Of a DNA stretch of 64,000 nt, positions 31,524 to 41,819 are shown in pieces (positions within the stretch are counted from its first letter, which is position 1; each line of letters starts with the position of its first letter). This DNA is from Frankiaceae bacterium (GTDB lineage: Bacteria > Actinomycetota > Actinomycetes > BP-191): NCBI GenBank assembly GCA_035556555.1, contig DATMES010000012.1:18534-82533 (forward strand), written 5' to 3'. The translations under genes and the position numbers were made by a program. The notes under the pieces are model-generated. The model was not told the DNA's origin. It worked only from the letters and a program-made list of their open reading frames with translations, and did no database searches.

Positions 31524-32345
31524 ATGCGACTCCGTAACGCCCTCATGGTCGCGTTCGCGGCCGCCGCCGTGCTCGCCGGCAGCGGCACCGCCCACGCGAT
31601 CCCGCCGATCCCGAGCTCGATGAGCTCGCTCGGCGACTCCATCACCAAGGGCTTCAACGCCTGCGGCTGGTACTCCGACTGCGCCGACCGTTCGTGGTCG
31701 ACCGGCGGCTACGCCAGCGTCAACAGCCACTACCTGCGCATCCGCGCGAAGAACTCCGCCATCAACGCCCGCAACTTCAACGACGCCCGCACCGGCGCGC
31801 GGATGTCCGACCTCAACGCCCAGGCGCAGGCCGCCGTCAGCCGCGGCGTCAGCTACGTCACGATCCTCATGGGCGCCAACGACGCCTGCACCAGCAGCGA
31901 GTCCACGATGACGCCGGTCAGCACGTACCGCGCGCAGCTCGACGCCGCGCTCGCCACGTTGAAGAACGGCCTGCCGAACGCCGCCGTCTTCATCTCGAGC
32001 GTGCCCGACATCAAGCGGCTGTGGTTCATCGGCAAGGACAGCAGCTCGGCGCGCAACGCGTGGAGCGGCTTCAAGATCTGCCAGTCGATGCTGGCCAACC
32101 CGCAGTCCACGGCGCAGGTCGACGTCGACCGCCGGGCCCGCGTCCAGCAGCGCGTCATCGACTTCAACACGCAGCTCGCGCAGGCGTGCACGGCATACGG
32201 CGCCAACTGCGATTTCGACGGCAATGCCGTCTTCAACTACCCGTTCGTCCTCGGCCAGGTCTCGAGCTGGGACTACTTCCACCCGAACACTTCGGGGCAG
32301 GCGGTGCTCGCCTCGATCAGCTACCCCGCCGGCTTCAACTGGTAG
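31524..32345 (+). CDS. Secreted SGNH/GDSL-type esterase
   Basis: The 273-residue protein has a Sec signal peptide (MRLRNALMVAFAAAAVLAGS, cleavage near AHA) and the SGNH blocks: SSLGDSIT (S39), MGANDAC (N119) and DYFHPN (D250, H253). G of block II is probably in ARTGARMSD. Six cysteines in the mature part suggest disulfides. Known relatives are extracellular lipases, esterases and carbohydrate deacetylases. ATG 31524 follows a GAGGGAG site; an earlier start at 31419 would place extra residues before the signal peptide. It is the first chromosomal gene right of the element. Confidence 0.88.
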   Translation: MRLRNALMVAFAAAAVLAGSGTAHAIPPIPSSMSSLGDSITKGFNACGWYSDCADRSWSTGGYASVNSHYLRIRAKNSAINARNFNDARTGARMSDLNAQAQAAVSRGVSYVTILMGANDACTSSESTMTPVSTYRAQLDAALATLKNGLPNAAVFISSVPDIKRLWFIGKDSSSARNAWSGFKICQSMLANPQSTAQVDVDRRARVQQRVIDFNTQLAQACTAYGANCDFDGNAVFNYPFVLGQVSSWDYFHPNTSGQAVLASISYPAGFNW

Positions 32346-32354
32346 TACGAGCCA

Positions 32355-32389
32355 CGGGCCGGGTCACCGAGGGAAGGTGACCCGGCCCG
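32355..32389. terminator. Bidirectional terminator, 14-bp stem
   Basis: The stem 32355-32368 / 32376-32389 (CGGGCCGGGTCACC and its complement) with a 7-nt loop lies between the convergent SGNH and IPT/TIG genes. GGGGGGTTT follows 13 bases later on the plus strand. Confidence 0.75.
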
Positions 32390-32407
32390 ACGGCCCGCGG
32401 GGGGTTT

Positions 32408-35400
32408 CTAGACGACGCGCAGCGTGAAGAGAGCCGAGCGTCCGCTCGTGTTGCCGACCGTCGCCGGCACACCGACCTGCAGCGTGTACGTCCCGCGCGG
32501 CAGCGAGCGCGACAGCGCGAACGAGCCGTTCCGCGCGATCTCCGCGCGCCGCAGTACCGCGACCGACCCGTCCGCCTTGCGCCAGAACAGGTACGCCGTC
32601 ACACCGGGCTTGCCCGGGTACGTCGTCCCGCGCACGGTGAACGTCCGCCCGGCCGCGACGCGCGTGCCGCTGTCCGGGGAGGTCACGGTCACCCGCGTCG
32701 CGACGAGCACCGTCTTCACCGGGGACTCCGACCGCGTGTACGACGCGTTCGGCGGCAGGTAGACGGCCTTGATGGAACGCGTCCGCGTCATCCGCGCGGT
32801 CTTCGCGAACGCCCCGGCGCCGTCGGTCGTCACGGAGTGCCAGAGCACCCACGACCGGAAGCCGCCGCCCTTGACGTAGAGCCGCACGGTCGAGCCGGCG
32901 AGCGGCGTGCCGTCGGTCTCGAGCAGCGACCCGCGCATCGTGATCGACTGCCCCGCGACCAGCCGTGACGCCGACACGCGGAACCCCTCGATCTTCGTGC
33001 CCGTGCCGACGGTGAGCGAGGTCGTCGGCGTCGAGACGCTCGGCGTGCCGTCGTCGGAGACCCGCACGGTCTTGGAGCCGGTCGAGCCGAACGTCAGCGT
33101 GAACGTGCACACCGCCGAGCCGCAGTTCAGCGGCACGGTCGACGGCGAGGAGCCGGTGACGTGCGCGGTGCGCGCGGCGTCGTAGCCACTGATCGACGCG
33201 CCGCTGACACCCGCGACGGGACGCACGGTGAACGACACCGGCGAGTCCGCCTGCGCGGTCTTCGGCGCCGCCGGGCTGAACGTCAGCGACACCGGCTCCA
33301 CGGTCACCGCGCGGGTGCCGCCGAGGTCGGCGTCGCCGCCGGTGCCGGAGACGTTGAGCAGCGCGTCGCCGAGGTCGCCGAAGACGACGCCGGAGCAGGT
33401 GCTGACGCCGTTGACGGCCGCCGCGCAGGTGCCGCCGCTGAACTTCTCGTCACCGTCCGCGGAGAGCACGGGCACACCGGTGTACGACGTGTCGGTCGCC
33501 GAGTCCTCGGCGGACGAGACGTGCGCGGTGACGGTGTACGACTCGGCGTCGCCCGACGTAGGCGACGTGTCGCCCGCGACGGTGAACACCCGCGGCGTCG
33601 TCACCGTCAGGCAGGACGCGCACGTGGCGCGGCCGCCGTCGCCGTTGACGACGGTGATGTCGCGCGCGCCGAGCGACGCGTCGTCGCCGACGTCGAACGT
33701 CACCCGCACCGACGACGCCGTGAGCGCCTGCGCGTCGGTGACCGTGATGTCGTCGCCGAGGTCCGCGCCGACCGCACCTGGCTGGAAGCCGGAGCCGCTC
33801 AACATGACGACGACGGCGTCGCGGTTGCGCTGCGCGGTGTACGCCGCGGCGTCGAGCGCCGGCTTCGGGTTGACGGTGAAGCACGCCGCGCAGTTGGCCG
33901 ACTGGCCGCTGTCGAGGTTGGTCACGGTCACGCTGCGCGTGCCGGGCGCGACGTCACCGGCGATGGAGAGGACGACGTCGATGCGGGACTCGTCGACCAC
34001 GTCGGTGTCGACCACGGTGATGCCCGGCTCGGCGAACGACACCGTGGCCGAGTCGGCGAACTTCGAGCCCATGATCGTCACCGGCTGGTTCACCGAGCCG
34101 GCGCCGCGGCTGGCCGGCGTGAGGCCTGTGATGGTCGGCGGCTGCGACACGGTGAACACGCACTCGCACGCCGCCGTCCCGCCGTCGGGATTGGTGACGA
34201 CGACGGGGTGCGCGCCGGTGTTGGCCGCGCGCAGGTCGAGCGTCGCGGTCAGCGTCTCGCCGCTGCCGGTGACGCTCGAGACGATGACGTCGTCGCCGAA
34301 CGACACGCCCGCACCGTTCTGGTAGCCGGTGCCGGAGAGGACGACCTCGACGCCGTTGCTGCCCTGGGCGCCGCCCGGCGGCGCGATGGACGCGGTCTGC
34401 GGCCGCGGCGTCACCGCGAAGCAGGCGCAGCTGCCCGCGCCGCCGTCGGGGTTGGTGACGGTGACGGTGCGCGGACCGGGCACGGCGTCGCCGGCGATGG
34501 TCGCCGTGAACGTCATCTGCGTCGCGCTGACCCACAGCACGTCGGTCACCTCGACGCCGTCACCGGCGGACACGGTGGCGCCCGGCGCGAAGTCGGTGCC
34601 GGTGACCGTGATGCCGATGGCCGGGGCGCCCTGGCCGCGGCTCGCGCGGCTGACCGACGTGACCGTCGGGCTCTTCGTGACGGAGAAGCACGCGGCGCAG
34701 GTCGACTCGGTGTCCGACCCGAACGACGGCACCATCACGGTCACGGGGACGGCGCCGACGGTCGCGTTCTGCGCGACGTCGACGGGGACGGTCAGCGTCG
34801 TCGCATCGACGAACGTCACGTCGCCCGCCTTGGTCACGCCGGTGCCGAAGCGCACGTCGGTGCCGCGCGTGAAGCCGCTCCCCTTGAGCGTCAGCTCGCG
34901 GCCGGTCGTGCCCTGCGGCGCGCTGGACGGCGTCACCGACGTCAGCACCGGCGCGGTCTCCGCGACGACGCTGAACGTGCACGTGCACGTCCCGACCGCG
35001 TCGCCGTCGGCGAGCCGCAGCGTGTACGCGCCCGGCGCCACCTGCCGCAGGTCCACCGAACCGGCGAAGCGGGTGCCGTCACTGTTGGTCGTGCCGTCGA
35101 AGACGATCGGGTCCTGGCCGGCCCGCGCGACGTTGCGGGTCAGGGTCGCGGTGATCTCCTTGTCGACCGGCAGACCCGAGCCGGTGACGTCGAGGAGGTA
35201 CGTCGCGGAGTTCAGCACCGCGGACGGCGTGACGCTGTCGACGGAGAACGTGTCGACGGAGAAGCAGCCCGCGCACGTCGCGCGGCCGCGGCGGCCGGCG
35301 GCGGTGTTGAGCACCGACACGTCGAGCGTGCCGACCTCGGCGGTGCCGGGGACCGACGCGTTCGCGGTGATGGTCGTCGTGGACGTGGCGACGACGCCGG

Positions 35401-36820
35401 AGAGCGTGATGCCGGGGATCGTGACGGCGACGGCGGTGCCGCCGTTCGACGTGTCGAAGTTCGTGCCCTTGATGGTGATCGGGCGGCCGGACGCGCCGCG
35501 GCCGAGCGCGCGCGGCGTGACCTCGGTGACGGTCGGCGTGGCGCCGACGGTGAGGACGGTGCCGGACGTGGAGCGGCCGCCGTCGGGGTTCTCGACGGTG
35601 ATCGTGCGGCCCGCGACGGTCGCGCCGGGCGCGGTGGTGACGTTCAGCACGCCCTTGGTCGAGGGCGTGGACGCGTCGGGCGTGTAGCCGTTGACGGTGA
35701 CACCCGTCCCCGAGAAGACGAACGCCGGCGCCGACGACAGACCCGTACCGGTGACGACGAGGTCCTCGCCCTCCGCGCCGCCGTCGAGGGTCGACGGCGT
35801 CAGCGCGCTGACGACCGGCTCGGGCGTGACGGTGAGCGCGTTCGCGACGCGGGTCGTGCCGCCGTCGGGGTTGCGCAGGACGAGGTCGCGGGTGGTGTTC
35901 ACGGTGTCGCCGCGGTCGGCGACGTTGGCCGTGATGGTCGCCGCGCCGTCCTCGGTGACGGAGAACGACGTGACGGTGACGCCGCCGAGGTCCGTGTCGG
36001 ACGACGGCATGTAGAACGTCGCCGACATCGACGGCTGGAAGTCCGCGCCGACGAGCGCCAGCGAGCGCGCTACCGCGCCCTGGCCGGCGGTGGACGGCGT
36101 CAGGGAGACGTACGACGGCGCGGCCGTCACGGTCAGGCACTCGACGCAGAGCGCGCGCTGGCCGTCGGTGTTGGTGACCTCGACGTCGCGGGTGCCGGGC
36201 ACCGCGCCGGCGCCGACGGCGAGCAGGCCGCTGATCGTGTTGTGGCTCGCGCCGACGGTGAGGGAGCCCGACGAGGGGAACGTGATCGCGCTGTCGTTGG
36301 CGCCGTCGCGGAGGAAGCGCACGGACGCGCCGTCGAAGAAGTTCGTGCCGGTCACGGTGAACGTCGCGCCGGGCGAGCTCGCGCCGCGGACGGTCGGCGA
36401 GACGGCGCTGACGGTGGGCGGCGTCGCGAGGACGCGCAGGCACGACGCGCAGGTGAACTCGTCGACGGTGCCTCCGGTCGCGTCCGCGATCGTCACGCCG
36501 TAGACGCCGGGCGAGGCGCCGCGCAGGTCGAACGTCGCGGTGACCGACGAGCCGTCGACCTCGGGGGTGCCGGTCTCGTTGATGGCCGAGCCGGCGGGGC
36601 CGCTCAGCTCGACGTTCAGAACTTCGCCCGGCGACATGGGCGCGGCCGAGAGCGCGAACGTCACCGACGTCTCGGCGCCCGTGTTGGCGACGAACGCCGG
36701 CGACGCCGACGTGATCGTGCCCGTCGCGGCGACGGTCGGACCGGCGGGCAGGCCGGCGAGCGCGAGGGCTGCTGCGACGACGACGCCGGACCGGCGAACG
36801 GCGTTATGGAGGCGGTTCAT
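32408..36820 (-). CDS. Large secreted IPT/TIG (Ig-like) repeat protein with recurring Cys pairs
   Basis: The 1470-residue protein has a Sec signal peptide (VVVAAALALAGLPAGPTVAA). About eleven IPT/TIG-type domains follow, each starting P-x-V-x-x-V-x-P and containing G-x-x-F (VSAVSPTVRGASSPGATFTV, LTSVTPSSAPQGTTGRELTL). Most end with D-G-G and a Cys pair (CASC, CVEC, CAGC, CTC, CAAC, CAC, CEC, CAAC, CASC). The last 350 residues are different Ig-like domains (KIEGFRVSASRLVAGQSITM, VTVTSPDSGTRVAAGRTFTV). There is no LPxTG motif or terminal helix, so it is released or held non-covalently. It starts at ATG 36820 behind GAGGAG. An extracellular adhesin or scaffold is inferred. Confidence 0.85.
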   Translation of the reverse strand: MNRLHNAVRRSGVVVAAALALAGLPAGPTVAATGTITSASPAFVANTGAETSVTFALSAAPMSPGEVLNVELSGPAGSAINETGTPEVDGSSVTATFDLRGASPGVYGVTIADATGGTVDEFTCASCLRVLATPPTVSAVSPTVRGASSPGATFTVTGTNFFDGASVRFLRDGANDSAITFPSSGSLTVGASHNTISGLLAVGAGAVPGTRDVEVTNTDGQRALCVECLTVTAAPSYVSLTPSTAGQGAVARSLALVGADFQPSMSATFYMPSSDTDLGGVTVTSFSVTEDGAATITANVADRGDTVNTTRDLVLRNPDGGTTRVANALTVTPEPVVSALTPSTLDGGAEGEDLVVTGTGLSSAPAFVFSGTGVTVNGYTPDASTPSTKGVLNVTTAPGATVAGRTITVENPDGGRSTSGTVLTVGATPTVTEVTPRALGRGASGRPITIKGTNFDTSNGGTAVAVTIPGITLSGVVATSTTTITANASVPGTAEVGTLDVSVLNTAAGRRGRATCAGCFSVDTFSVDSVTPSAVLNSATYLLDVTGSGLPVDKEITATLTRNVARAGQDPIVFDGTTNSDGTRFAGSVDLRQVAPGAYTLRLADGDAVGTCTCTFSVVAETAPVLTSVTPSSAPQGTTGRELTLKGSGFTRGTDVRFGTGVTKAGDVTFVDATTLTVPVDVAQNATVGAVPVTVMVPSFGSDTESTCAACFSVTKSPTVTSVSRASRGQGAPAIGITVTGTDFAPGATVSAGDGVEVTDVLWVSATQMTFTATIAGDAVPGPRTVTVTNPDGGAGSCACFAVTPRPQTASIAPPGGAQGSNGVEVVLSGTGYQNGAGVSFGDDVIVSSVTGSGETLTATLDLRAANTGAHPVVVTNPDGGTAACECVFTVSQPPTITGLTPASRGAGSVNQPVTIMGSKFADSATVSFAEPGITVVDTDVVDESRIDVVLSIAGDVAPGTRSVTVTNLDSGQSANCAACFTVNPKPALDAAAYTAQRNRDAVVVMLSGSGFQPGAVGADLGDDITVTDAQALTASSVRVTFDVGDDASLGARDITVVNGDGGRATCASCLTVTTPRVFTVAGDTSPTSGDAESYTVTAHVSSAEDSATDTSYTGVPVLSADGDEKFSGGTCAAAVNGVSTCSGVVFGDLGDALLNVSGTGGDADLGGTRAVTVEPVSLTFSPAAPKTAQADSPVSFTVRPVAGVSGASISGYDAARTAHVTGSSPSTVPLNCGSAVCTFTLTFGSTGSKTVRVSDDGTPSVSTPTTSLTVGTGTKIEGFRVSASRLVAGQSITMRGSLLETDGTPLAGSTVRLYVKGGGFRSWVLWHSVTTDGAGAFAKTARMTRTRSIKAVYLPPNASYTRSESPVKTVLVATRVTVTSPDSGTRVAAGRTFTVRGTTYPGKPGVTAYLFWRKADGSVAVLRRAEIARNGSFALSRSLPRGTYTLQVGVPATVGNTSGRSALFTLRVV

Positions 36821-36910
36821 GGGACTCCTCGAAAGCGACTACGCGAACCGCGCGAGGGCTGGAGGGACGCGCGGGCTTACGAGAGGTCTTTGGGATCGCG
36901 CCGCCTCCTC

Positions 36911-36971
36911 CTGTGACAACGAGGTGACGACGCGCCTTGCGTTCTCATGTCGTTGTCACAGAACCGTCATG
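36911..36971. promoter_or_regulatory. Inverted repeat and GTCACA direct repeat upstream of IPT/TIG gene and signalling operon
   Basis: CTGTGACAACGA (36911-36922) and TCGTTGTCACAG (36950-36961) form a perfect 12-bp inverted repeat. GTCACA (36955-36960) is followed 11 bp later by GTCATG (36966-36971), similar to the direct-repeat type reported for MtrA-like regulators. It sits between divergent genes and may control both. Confidence 0.5.
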
Positions 36972-37041
36972 TGCGCTCCGTCACCGGATCGCAACGGTGC
37001 CGTACGGCGTTCGCACAGCGGCGCGGGGATCGTCGTCAGGT

Positions 37042-37296
37042 ATGGCCGACCGACTGCACATCGAGTTCGCCGACGAGCGCAGGCTCGTCGTCACGGCGTC
37101 CGGGCTGCTCGACCGCGACCTCGCCAGGGTGCTGCTCCGCGTCGTCGCGATCGCGGTGGCGCAACGCGTCCCGCGCATCCGCGTCGACCTCGGCGGCGTC
37201 CGTACGTGCACGGCCGACGCGGCGGTCGCCGTCACGGGCTGTCGTCGCCTCGCGCAGCTCATGCCGGACCGCGTCTCCGTGACCGGTGACGTGTGA
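37042..37296 (+). CDS. STAS-domain-like small protein
   Basis: The 84-residue protein reads HIEFADERRLVVTASGLLDR, then VPRIRVDLGGVRTCTADAAV. This is the strand-helix pattern of STAS/anti-anti-sigma domains (beta strand, helix, then a V-D-L-G-G-V strand and a turn where the phosphorylatable Ser/Thr would lie, here TCTADA). It is short and divergent from RsbV/SpoIIAA, so phosphorylation is uncertain. ATG 37042 is taken; the upstream extension to 36937 covers the operator. It is 35 bp before the response regulator gene. Confidence 0.6.
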   Translation: MADRLHIEFADERRLVVTASGLLDRDLARVLLRVVAIAVAQRVPRIRVDLGGVRTCTADAAVAVTGCRRLAQLMPDRVSVTGDV

Positions 37297-37331
37297 CCGC
37301 CGCGCCGCAACCGCATGGCAGCATGGACGCG

Positions 37332-38005
<674 letters not shown>

Positions 38006-38009
<4 letters not shown>

Positions 38010-39385
38010 GCCCATCGCGTTCCAGGCCGCGCGTCGGCCTGCGCTCGCGGCTCATCCTCATGTTCGGCGTCGGCGGGCTCCTGCTCGCGACGTTCCTCGC
38101 GGTGCTCACGTACTCCCTCGCCCGCGGCTACCTGCTCGACCAGCGCGAGGGCGCCGCCGTGCGCGCCGCGCGGGCCAATGCCGGCGCCGTCGCGACGCGG
38201 CTGCGCGCCGCCGACACCGACCTGCCAGGCGTGCTCGACGCGCTGGGCCGGCGGTCGGGCGGCGACGCGGAGGCGTTCCTCTACGTCGACGGCGAGTTCT
38301 TCGGGGCGGCGATCACGCCGACGCCGCAACGCCTCCCGCGCTCGTTCGTCACCGCGCTGTCGGAGGGGGACGCCGTACGCCAGCGCTTCACGGTGCCCGG
38401 GCAGCCGCGGCTCGCGATCGGGGTCCCGCTCACCGGCAGCGACGCGGCGTACGTCGAGGTAGTCAGCCTCGCCGAGCTCGAACGCACGCTGCGGACGTTG
38501 TCGAGCGCGCTGCTCGTCGCGGCGGCGCTGACCTGCGTGGCGTTCGCCGGGCTCGGCTGGCTGGCGAGCCGCCGCGTGCTGCGCCCGGTCACCGACGTCG
38601 CGCAGGCCGCGTCGGCGATCGCGGAGGGGCGGCTCGGGACGCGGCTCGACGTCGGCGGCGACAAGGACCTGCGGCCGCTCGCGGACTCGTTCAACGCGAT
38701 GGCCGACGCGCTGCAACGCCGCATCGAGCGCGACGCGCGCTTCACCGCCGACGTGAGCCACGAGCTGCGCTCGCCGCTCACCGCACTCGCCACGTCGTTC
38801 TCGGTGCTGGAGGCGCACGAGACCGAGATGACCGAACGCCCCCGCCGCGCGACGCGCCTGCTCGCGCACGAGATCACGCGCTTCACCGGGCTGGTCGAGG
38901 ACCTGCTGGAGATGTCGCGCGCCGACGCGGGGCTGCCGGTGGAGCTCGACGAGGTGCGGCTCGACGACCTCGTACGGCGCACGCTCGACCGCACGCCGTA
39001 CGCCGCCGTCCCCCTCGACGTCGAGGGCCCGATCACGGTGATGGGCGACAAGCGGCGGCTCGACCGGGTGCTCGTCAACCTGCTCGACAACGCCGCCCAC
39101 CACGGCGGCGGTGCGGTACGCGTGGGCGTACGAACGGCAGGGCGCGTCGCGCGGATCGAGGTGGACGACACCGGTCCTGGGGTTGCCGCCGAGGAGCGCG
39201 AGCACGTCTTCGAACGCTTCGCGCGCGGCGCCGTCGGCGCGGACCGCAGGCGAGGCCGCGGCGCCGGGCTCGGCCTCGCGCTCGTCCGCGAGCACGTCCG
39301 CGCGCACGGCGGCACGGTCCGCGTCGAGGACAGACCGGGCGGCGGCGCGCGGTTCGTCGTGGACCTGCCCCTGGCCGCGTCGTGA
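38006..39385 (+). CDS. Membrane sensor histidine kinase (MtrB/CseC-like)
   Basis: The 459-residue protein has two membrane helices (LILMFGVGGLLLATFLAVLT at about 17-36 and ALLVAAALTCVAFAGLGWLA at about 168-187) around an extracellular sensor of about 130 residues. A HAMP segment is followed by the H-box DVSHELRSPLTAL (H252), N-box LVNLLDNAAHH (N362), and G-boxes DTGPGV and GRGAGLGLALV. It phosphorylates the upstream regulator. It overlaps both neighbours by GTGA. The signal is unknown; related kinases sense envelope or cell-wall state. Confidence 0.9.
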
Positions 39386-39909
39386 GGGCGGCCTTGGTGG
39401 CGTGCGCGCTGCTGCTGACGTCATGCGGCGTACGTCCCGAGGGGACCCCGCACCGCCTCGACGACGCCGCGGTGCCCGTCGCGCCCGGGTCGCCGATCGC
39501 GCGCCCCGCCGGCGTCACCGTCCACCTCGTCCGCGAGGGCCGCGTCGTGCCTGTACGCCGCATCGTCGTCGCCCCGCCGACCCTCGGCGGGCGGCTCGCG
39601 TCGCTGACCCGCGGCCCCGACGACAGGGAGGCCGCCGACGGCCTGACGACCGCGATCGGGGACCGCGCCGTCGCGGTGTCGGTCGACGGTGGCGTCGCCG
39701 CGGTCGAGCTGACCGCGGGCTTCGAGGCGCTGACGGTGACGGAGCGGGCGCTCGCGGCGGCGCAGGTGGTGTTCACGCTGACGGAGGACGGCGGCGTACG
39801 CGCCGTCCGTTTCACCGCCGGCGGCGACGCCGTCGCGGTGCCGCGCGCGCCCGGTCCGCCGACGACGAAGCCAGTGAACCGGGACGACTACGCCACCCTC
39901 GGCGGCTGA
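39382..39909 (+). CDS. GerMN-domain lipoprotein (LpqB-like, short)
   Basis: The 175-residue lipoprotein has lipobox LLLTSC with C15 as the lipidated residue. A GerMN-type fold follows: VTVHLVREGRVVPVRRIVVA, LTRGPDDREAADGLTTAIGD, VAAVELTAGFEALT and QVVFTLTED. It is GTGA-coupled to the kinase. In mycobacteria LpqB interacts with the MtrB sensor; this version lacks the long C-terminal propeller domain and so is much shorter than LpqB (about 580 residues). A role in modulating the kinase is inferred. Confidence 0.8.
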   Translation: MRAALVACALLLTSCGVRPEGTPHRLDDAAVPVAPGSPIARPAGVTVHLVREGRVVPVRRIVVAPPTLGGRLASLTRGPDDREAADGLTTAIGDRAVAVSVDGGVAAVELTAGFEALTVTERALAAAQVVFTLTEDGGVRAVRFTAGGDAVAVPRAPGPPTTKPVNRDDYATLGG

Positions 39910-40159
39910 GAGGAACTCGCCGCGGCGCCGTTCCTCCGGCCGTAGTCCCTACGAGGAGGAACCCAGGAAGCGAGTGCTCGGCGACGTGACGCTCGTCGTC
40001 GCCGGCACCACGGTCGTCGACCAGGACCTCGGCTGCGTCGAGGTCTAGCAGTCCCGGACGTGACAACGTCCTGACCCGGGATTCCCGGGGAACCCCCGGA
40101 CGTTGTACGCAGCGTGCGCGGGCTGTTACGACGCGCTTCGTTCCCGCGGGAGTGTGGCC
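39910..40159 (+). promoter_or_regulatory. Intergenic region with inverted repeats upstream of glycosidase gene
   Basis: ACAACGTCC (40063-40071) and GGACGTTGT (40098-40106) form a perfect inverted repeat around a GC-rich core. The left arm is part of GTGACAACG, the same word as in the 36911 repeat. A 24-codon frame (GTG 39974 to TAG 40048, preceded by GAGGAGG) reads LGDVTLVVAGTTVVDQDLGC then VEV. It could be a tiny gene or a remnant; low support. Confidence 0.45.
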
Positions 40160-41572
40160 ATGCGTCGTCCCCTCGCCTCTGCCCTGTTCGCCGTCGTCAC
40201 CGCGCTGCAGGTCCCTGGCGCGGCGGCCACTGCCGACGAGCCGCTGCCGTTCAAGGTCCCGCCCGGCTACCGCGTCACCCACCGCGAACGCATCGCGCCG
40301 GGCGTCGGGCACGTACGTCTCGACAGCGCGCGGCCGCGCCACGTCGTCGAGGTCGGCTTCACCCGCCCGCGCTCCGGCTACCGCGTCACCGTCGAGCACG
40401 CGGGCGAACGTTCGGCGGGCCCTGACCGCGACCTCGAGGGCACGAGCGGGCTCTGCGGCGGCTGCGCGTACGCCACCAACGGCGACTACGCGTGGCGGCA
40501 GCCGAGCCGCGTCGTCGGGCGCCCGATCGGCGGCATCGTCGAACGCGGCGTCGTCCTCGTCTCCCCCGACCCGCGCCACCAGCAGGCGAGCTACACGTAC
40601 GGCGGCGGCTTCACGACGAAGCGCGTCACGTGGTCGGCGCGCGTGACCAGCGGGCGGCATGCGCTCACGGTGACCGGCAAGAACGTCCCCCGCGATGCGG
40701 GCGGCCTCGTCCTCTACACGTCCGACTACGTCCGTTCGACGGGGACGCCCGCGGCCGGCGCCGAGCTGACGCTCGCGCTGCCCGGCCGGGCGGGCAACCT
40801 CGTCCCGAACGCCCCCACGACAGCGGCCGTCGTGTCGTTCGCCGAGGGTGCCGGGGACGGCGCCGTACGGCCTGGGACGGTCGTGCTCTCCGGTGCCGGT
40901 GCGCAGGCGACGGCGCTGCGCAGGCTCTGGAACGGCGGCGGCCGCGGCACGCGCGTCGAGGTCACCGAGGCGCTCACGCCCGACGACGTCTGGGCGAGCG
41001 TCGGCGCGGGTCACATCCTGCTGCGCGAGGGCCGTCGCTGGCTCGCGCCGGAGAATGCGCCTCACCTCACGACGACGCACCCGCGAACGTTCGCCGGTGC
41101 GATGCGCGACGGGACGCTGATCCACGCCACGGTCGACGGCCGCGAGCGCAACGCCGGCCGCAGCGTCGGCATGCCGCTGGAGGAGGCGCTCGCGTTCTTC
41201 ACCGCGCTCGGCGCGCGCGAGGTGATCAATCTGGACGGCGGCGGCTCGACGACGTTCGTCCGCGCCGGTCGCGTCGTGAACCGGCCCAGCGACGGCTACG
41301 AGCGCCCGGTCACGACCGCGCTCGTCGTCGGACCTGGGCGTGTCCCGCGGCACCGTGCCGCACCCCCGCCGAGCGCACCGCGCAGGCCGCGACCGGACCT
41401 GCCCGACGCGGAGCTCGCGGCGGCTGTCTGGGTGGACGACGCCCCGCCAGGGACGCCGCCCGCGCCGACACCGTTCGTCGTCTGGGTGGCAACGGGCAAC
41501 GCCGGCGCGGTGGCGCTCGCGTTCACCGTGCTGTGGGTACGCCGCGGCCGCCCGCTGCTCCCGCCCGCCTGA
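40160..41572 (+). CDS. Exported phosphodiester glycosidase (NAGPA-domain) protein with C-terminal anchor
   Basis: The 470-residue protein has a Sec signal (RPLASALFAVVTALQVPGAA) and a C-terminal helix with a basic tail (FVVWVATGNAGAVALAFTVL, then WVRRGR), so it is probably surface-anchored. The signature INLDGGGSTTFV (residues about 356-367) and GMPLEEALAFFTALGAREVI identify the phosphodiester glycosidase/DUF2233 domain, which removes capping sugars or hydrolyses sugar phosphodiesters. A Pro-rich linker precedes the helix. GTG 40154 is an alternative start. It may be controlled by the repeat at 40063-40106. Confidence 0.83.
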   Translation: MRRPLASALFAVVTALQVPGAAATADEPLPFKVPPGYRVTHRERIAPGVGHVRLDSARPRHVVEVGFTRPRSGYRVTVEHAGERSAGPDRDLEGTSGLCGGCAYATNGDYAWRQPSRVVGRPIGGIVERGVVLVSPDPRHQQASYTYGGGFTTKRVTWSARVTSGRHALTVTGKNVPRDAGGLVLYTSDYVRSTGTPAAGAELTLALPGRAGNLVPNAPTTAAVVSFAEGAGDGAVRPGTVVLSGAGAQATALRRLWNGGGRGTRVEVTEALTPDDVWASVGAGHILLREGRRWLAPENAPHLTTTHPRTFAGAMRDGTLIHATVDGRERNAGRSVGMPLEEALAFFTALGAREVINLDGGGSTTFVRAGRVVNRPSDGYERPVTTALVVGPGRVPRHRAAPPPSAPRRPRPDLPDAELAAAVWVDDAPPGTPPAPTPFVVWVATGNAGAVALAFTVLWVRRGRPLLPPA

Positions 41573-41575
41573 CCG

Positions 41576-41806
41576 TCAGAACGCCGGGATCCGCAGCTCG
41601 ACCCGCTTGCACTGGCGGCACGACATGACGAGCAGCGGCAGCATCCCCTCGCCGATCTCGCCCCAGTCGCCCAGGATGAACTTGCGGATGCCGACGCTGC
41701 CGCCGGTCCGGAACTCCTGGACGCCGTGCGTCGTCAGGTGAATGCCGCAGCGCACGCAGGTGTTCGACTCGTCACCGAACTCGAAGTGCTCGAGACCGTC
41801 CGTCAT
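41576..41806 (-). CDS. Small zinc-ribbon-like protein
   Basis: The 76-residue protein has two CxxC knuckles, NTCVRCGIHLTTHG and MSCRQCKRVEL, about 50 residues apart, with a conserved-looking centre (FILGDWGEIGEGMLPLLVMS). This is the layout of small actinobacterial zinc-ribbon proteins of unknown function. ATG 41806 is preferred over the Arg-rich extension to 41872. It ends three bases from the convergent glycosidase stop and lies 13 bp downstream of the next gene on the same strand. Confidence 0.7.
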   Translation of the reverse strand: MTDGLEHFEFGDESNTCVRCGIHLTTHGVQEFRTGGSVGIRKFILGDWGEIGEGMLPLLVMSCRQCKRVELRIPAF

Positions 41807-41819
41807 GCCGCGCACCCTC

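Noticed and set aside
33161..36916. 1251-residue plus-strand frame
   Set aside because: It is antisense to the IPT/TIG protein and made only of Arg/Gly/Ala-rich sequence produced by GC-rich codon bias.
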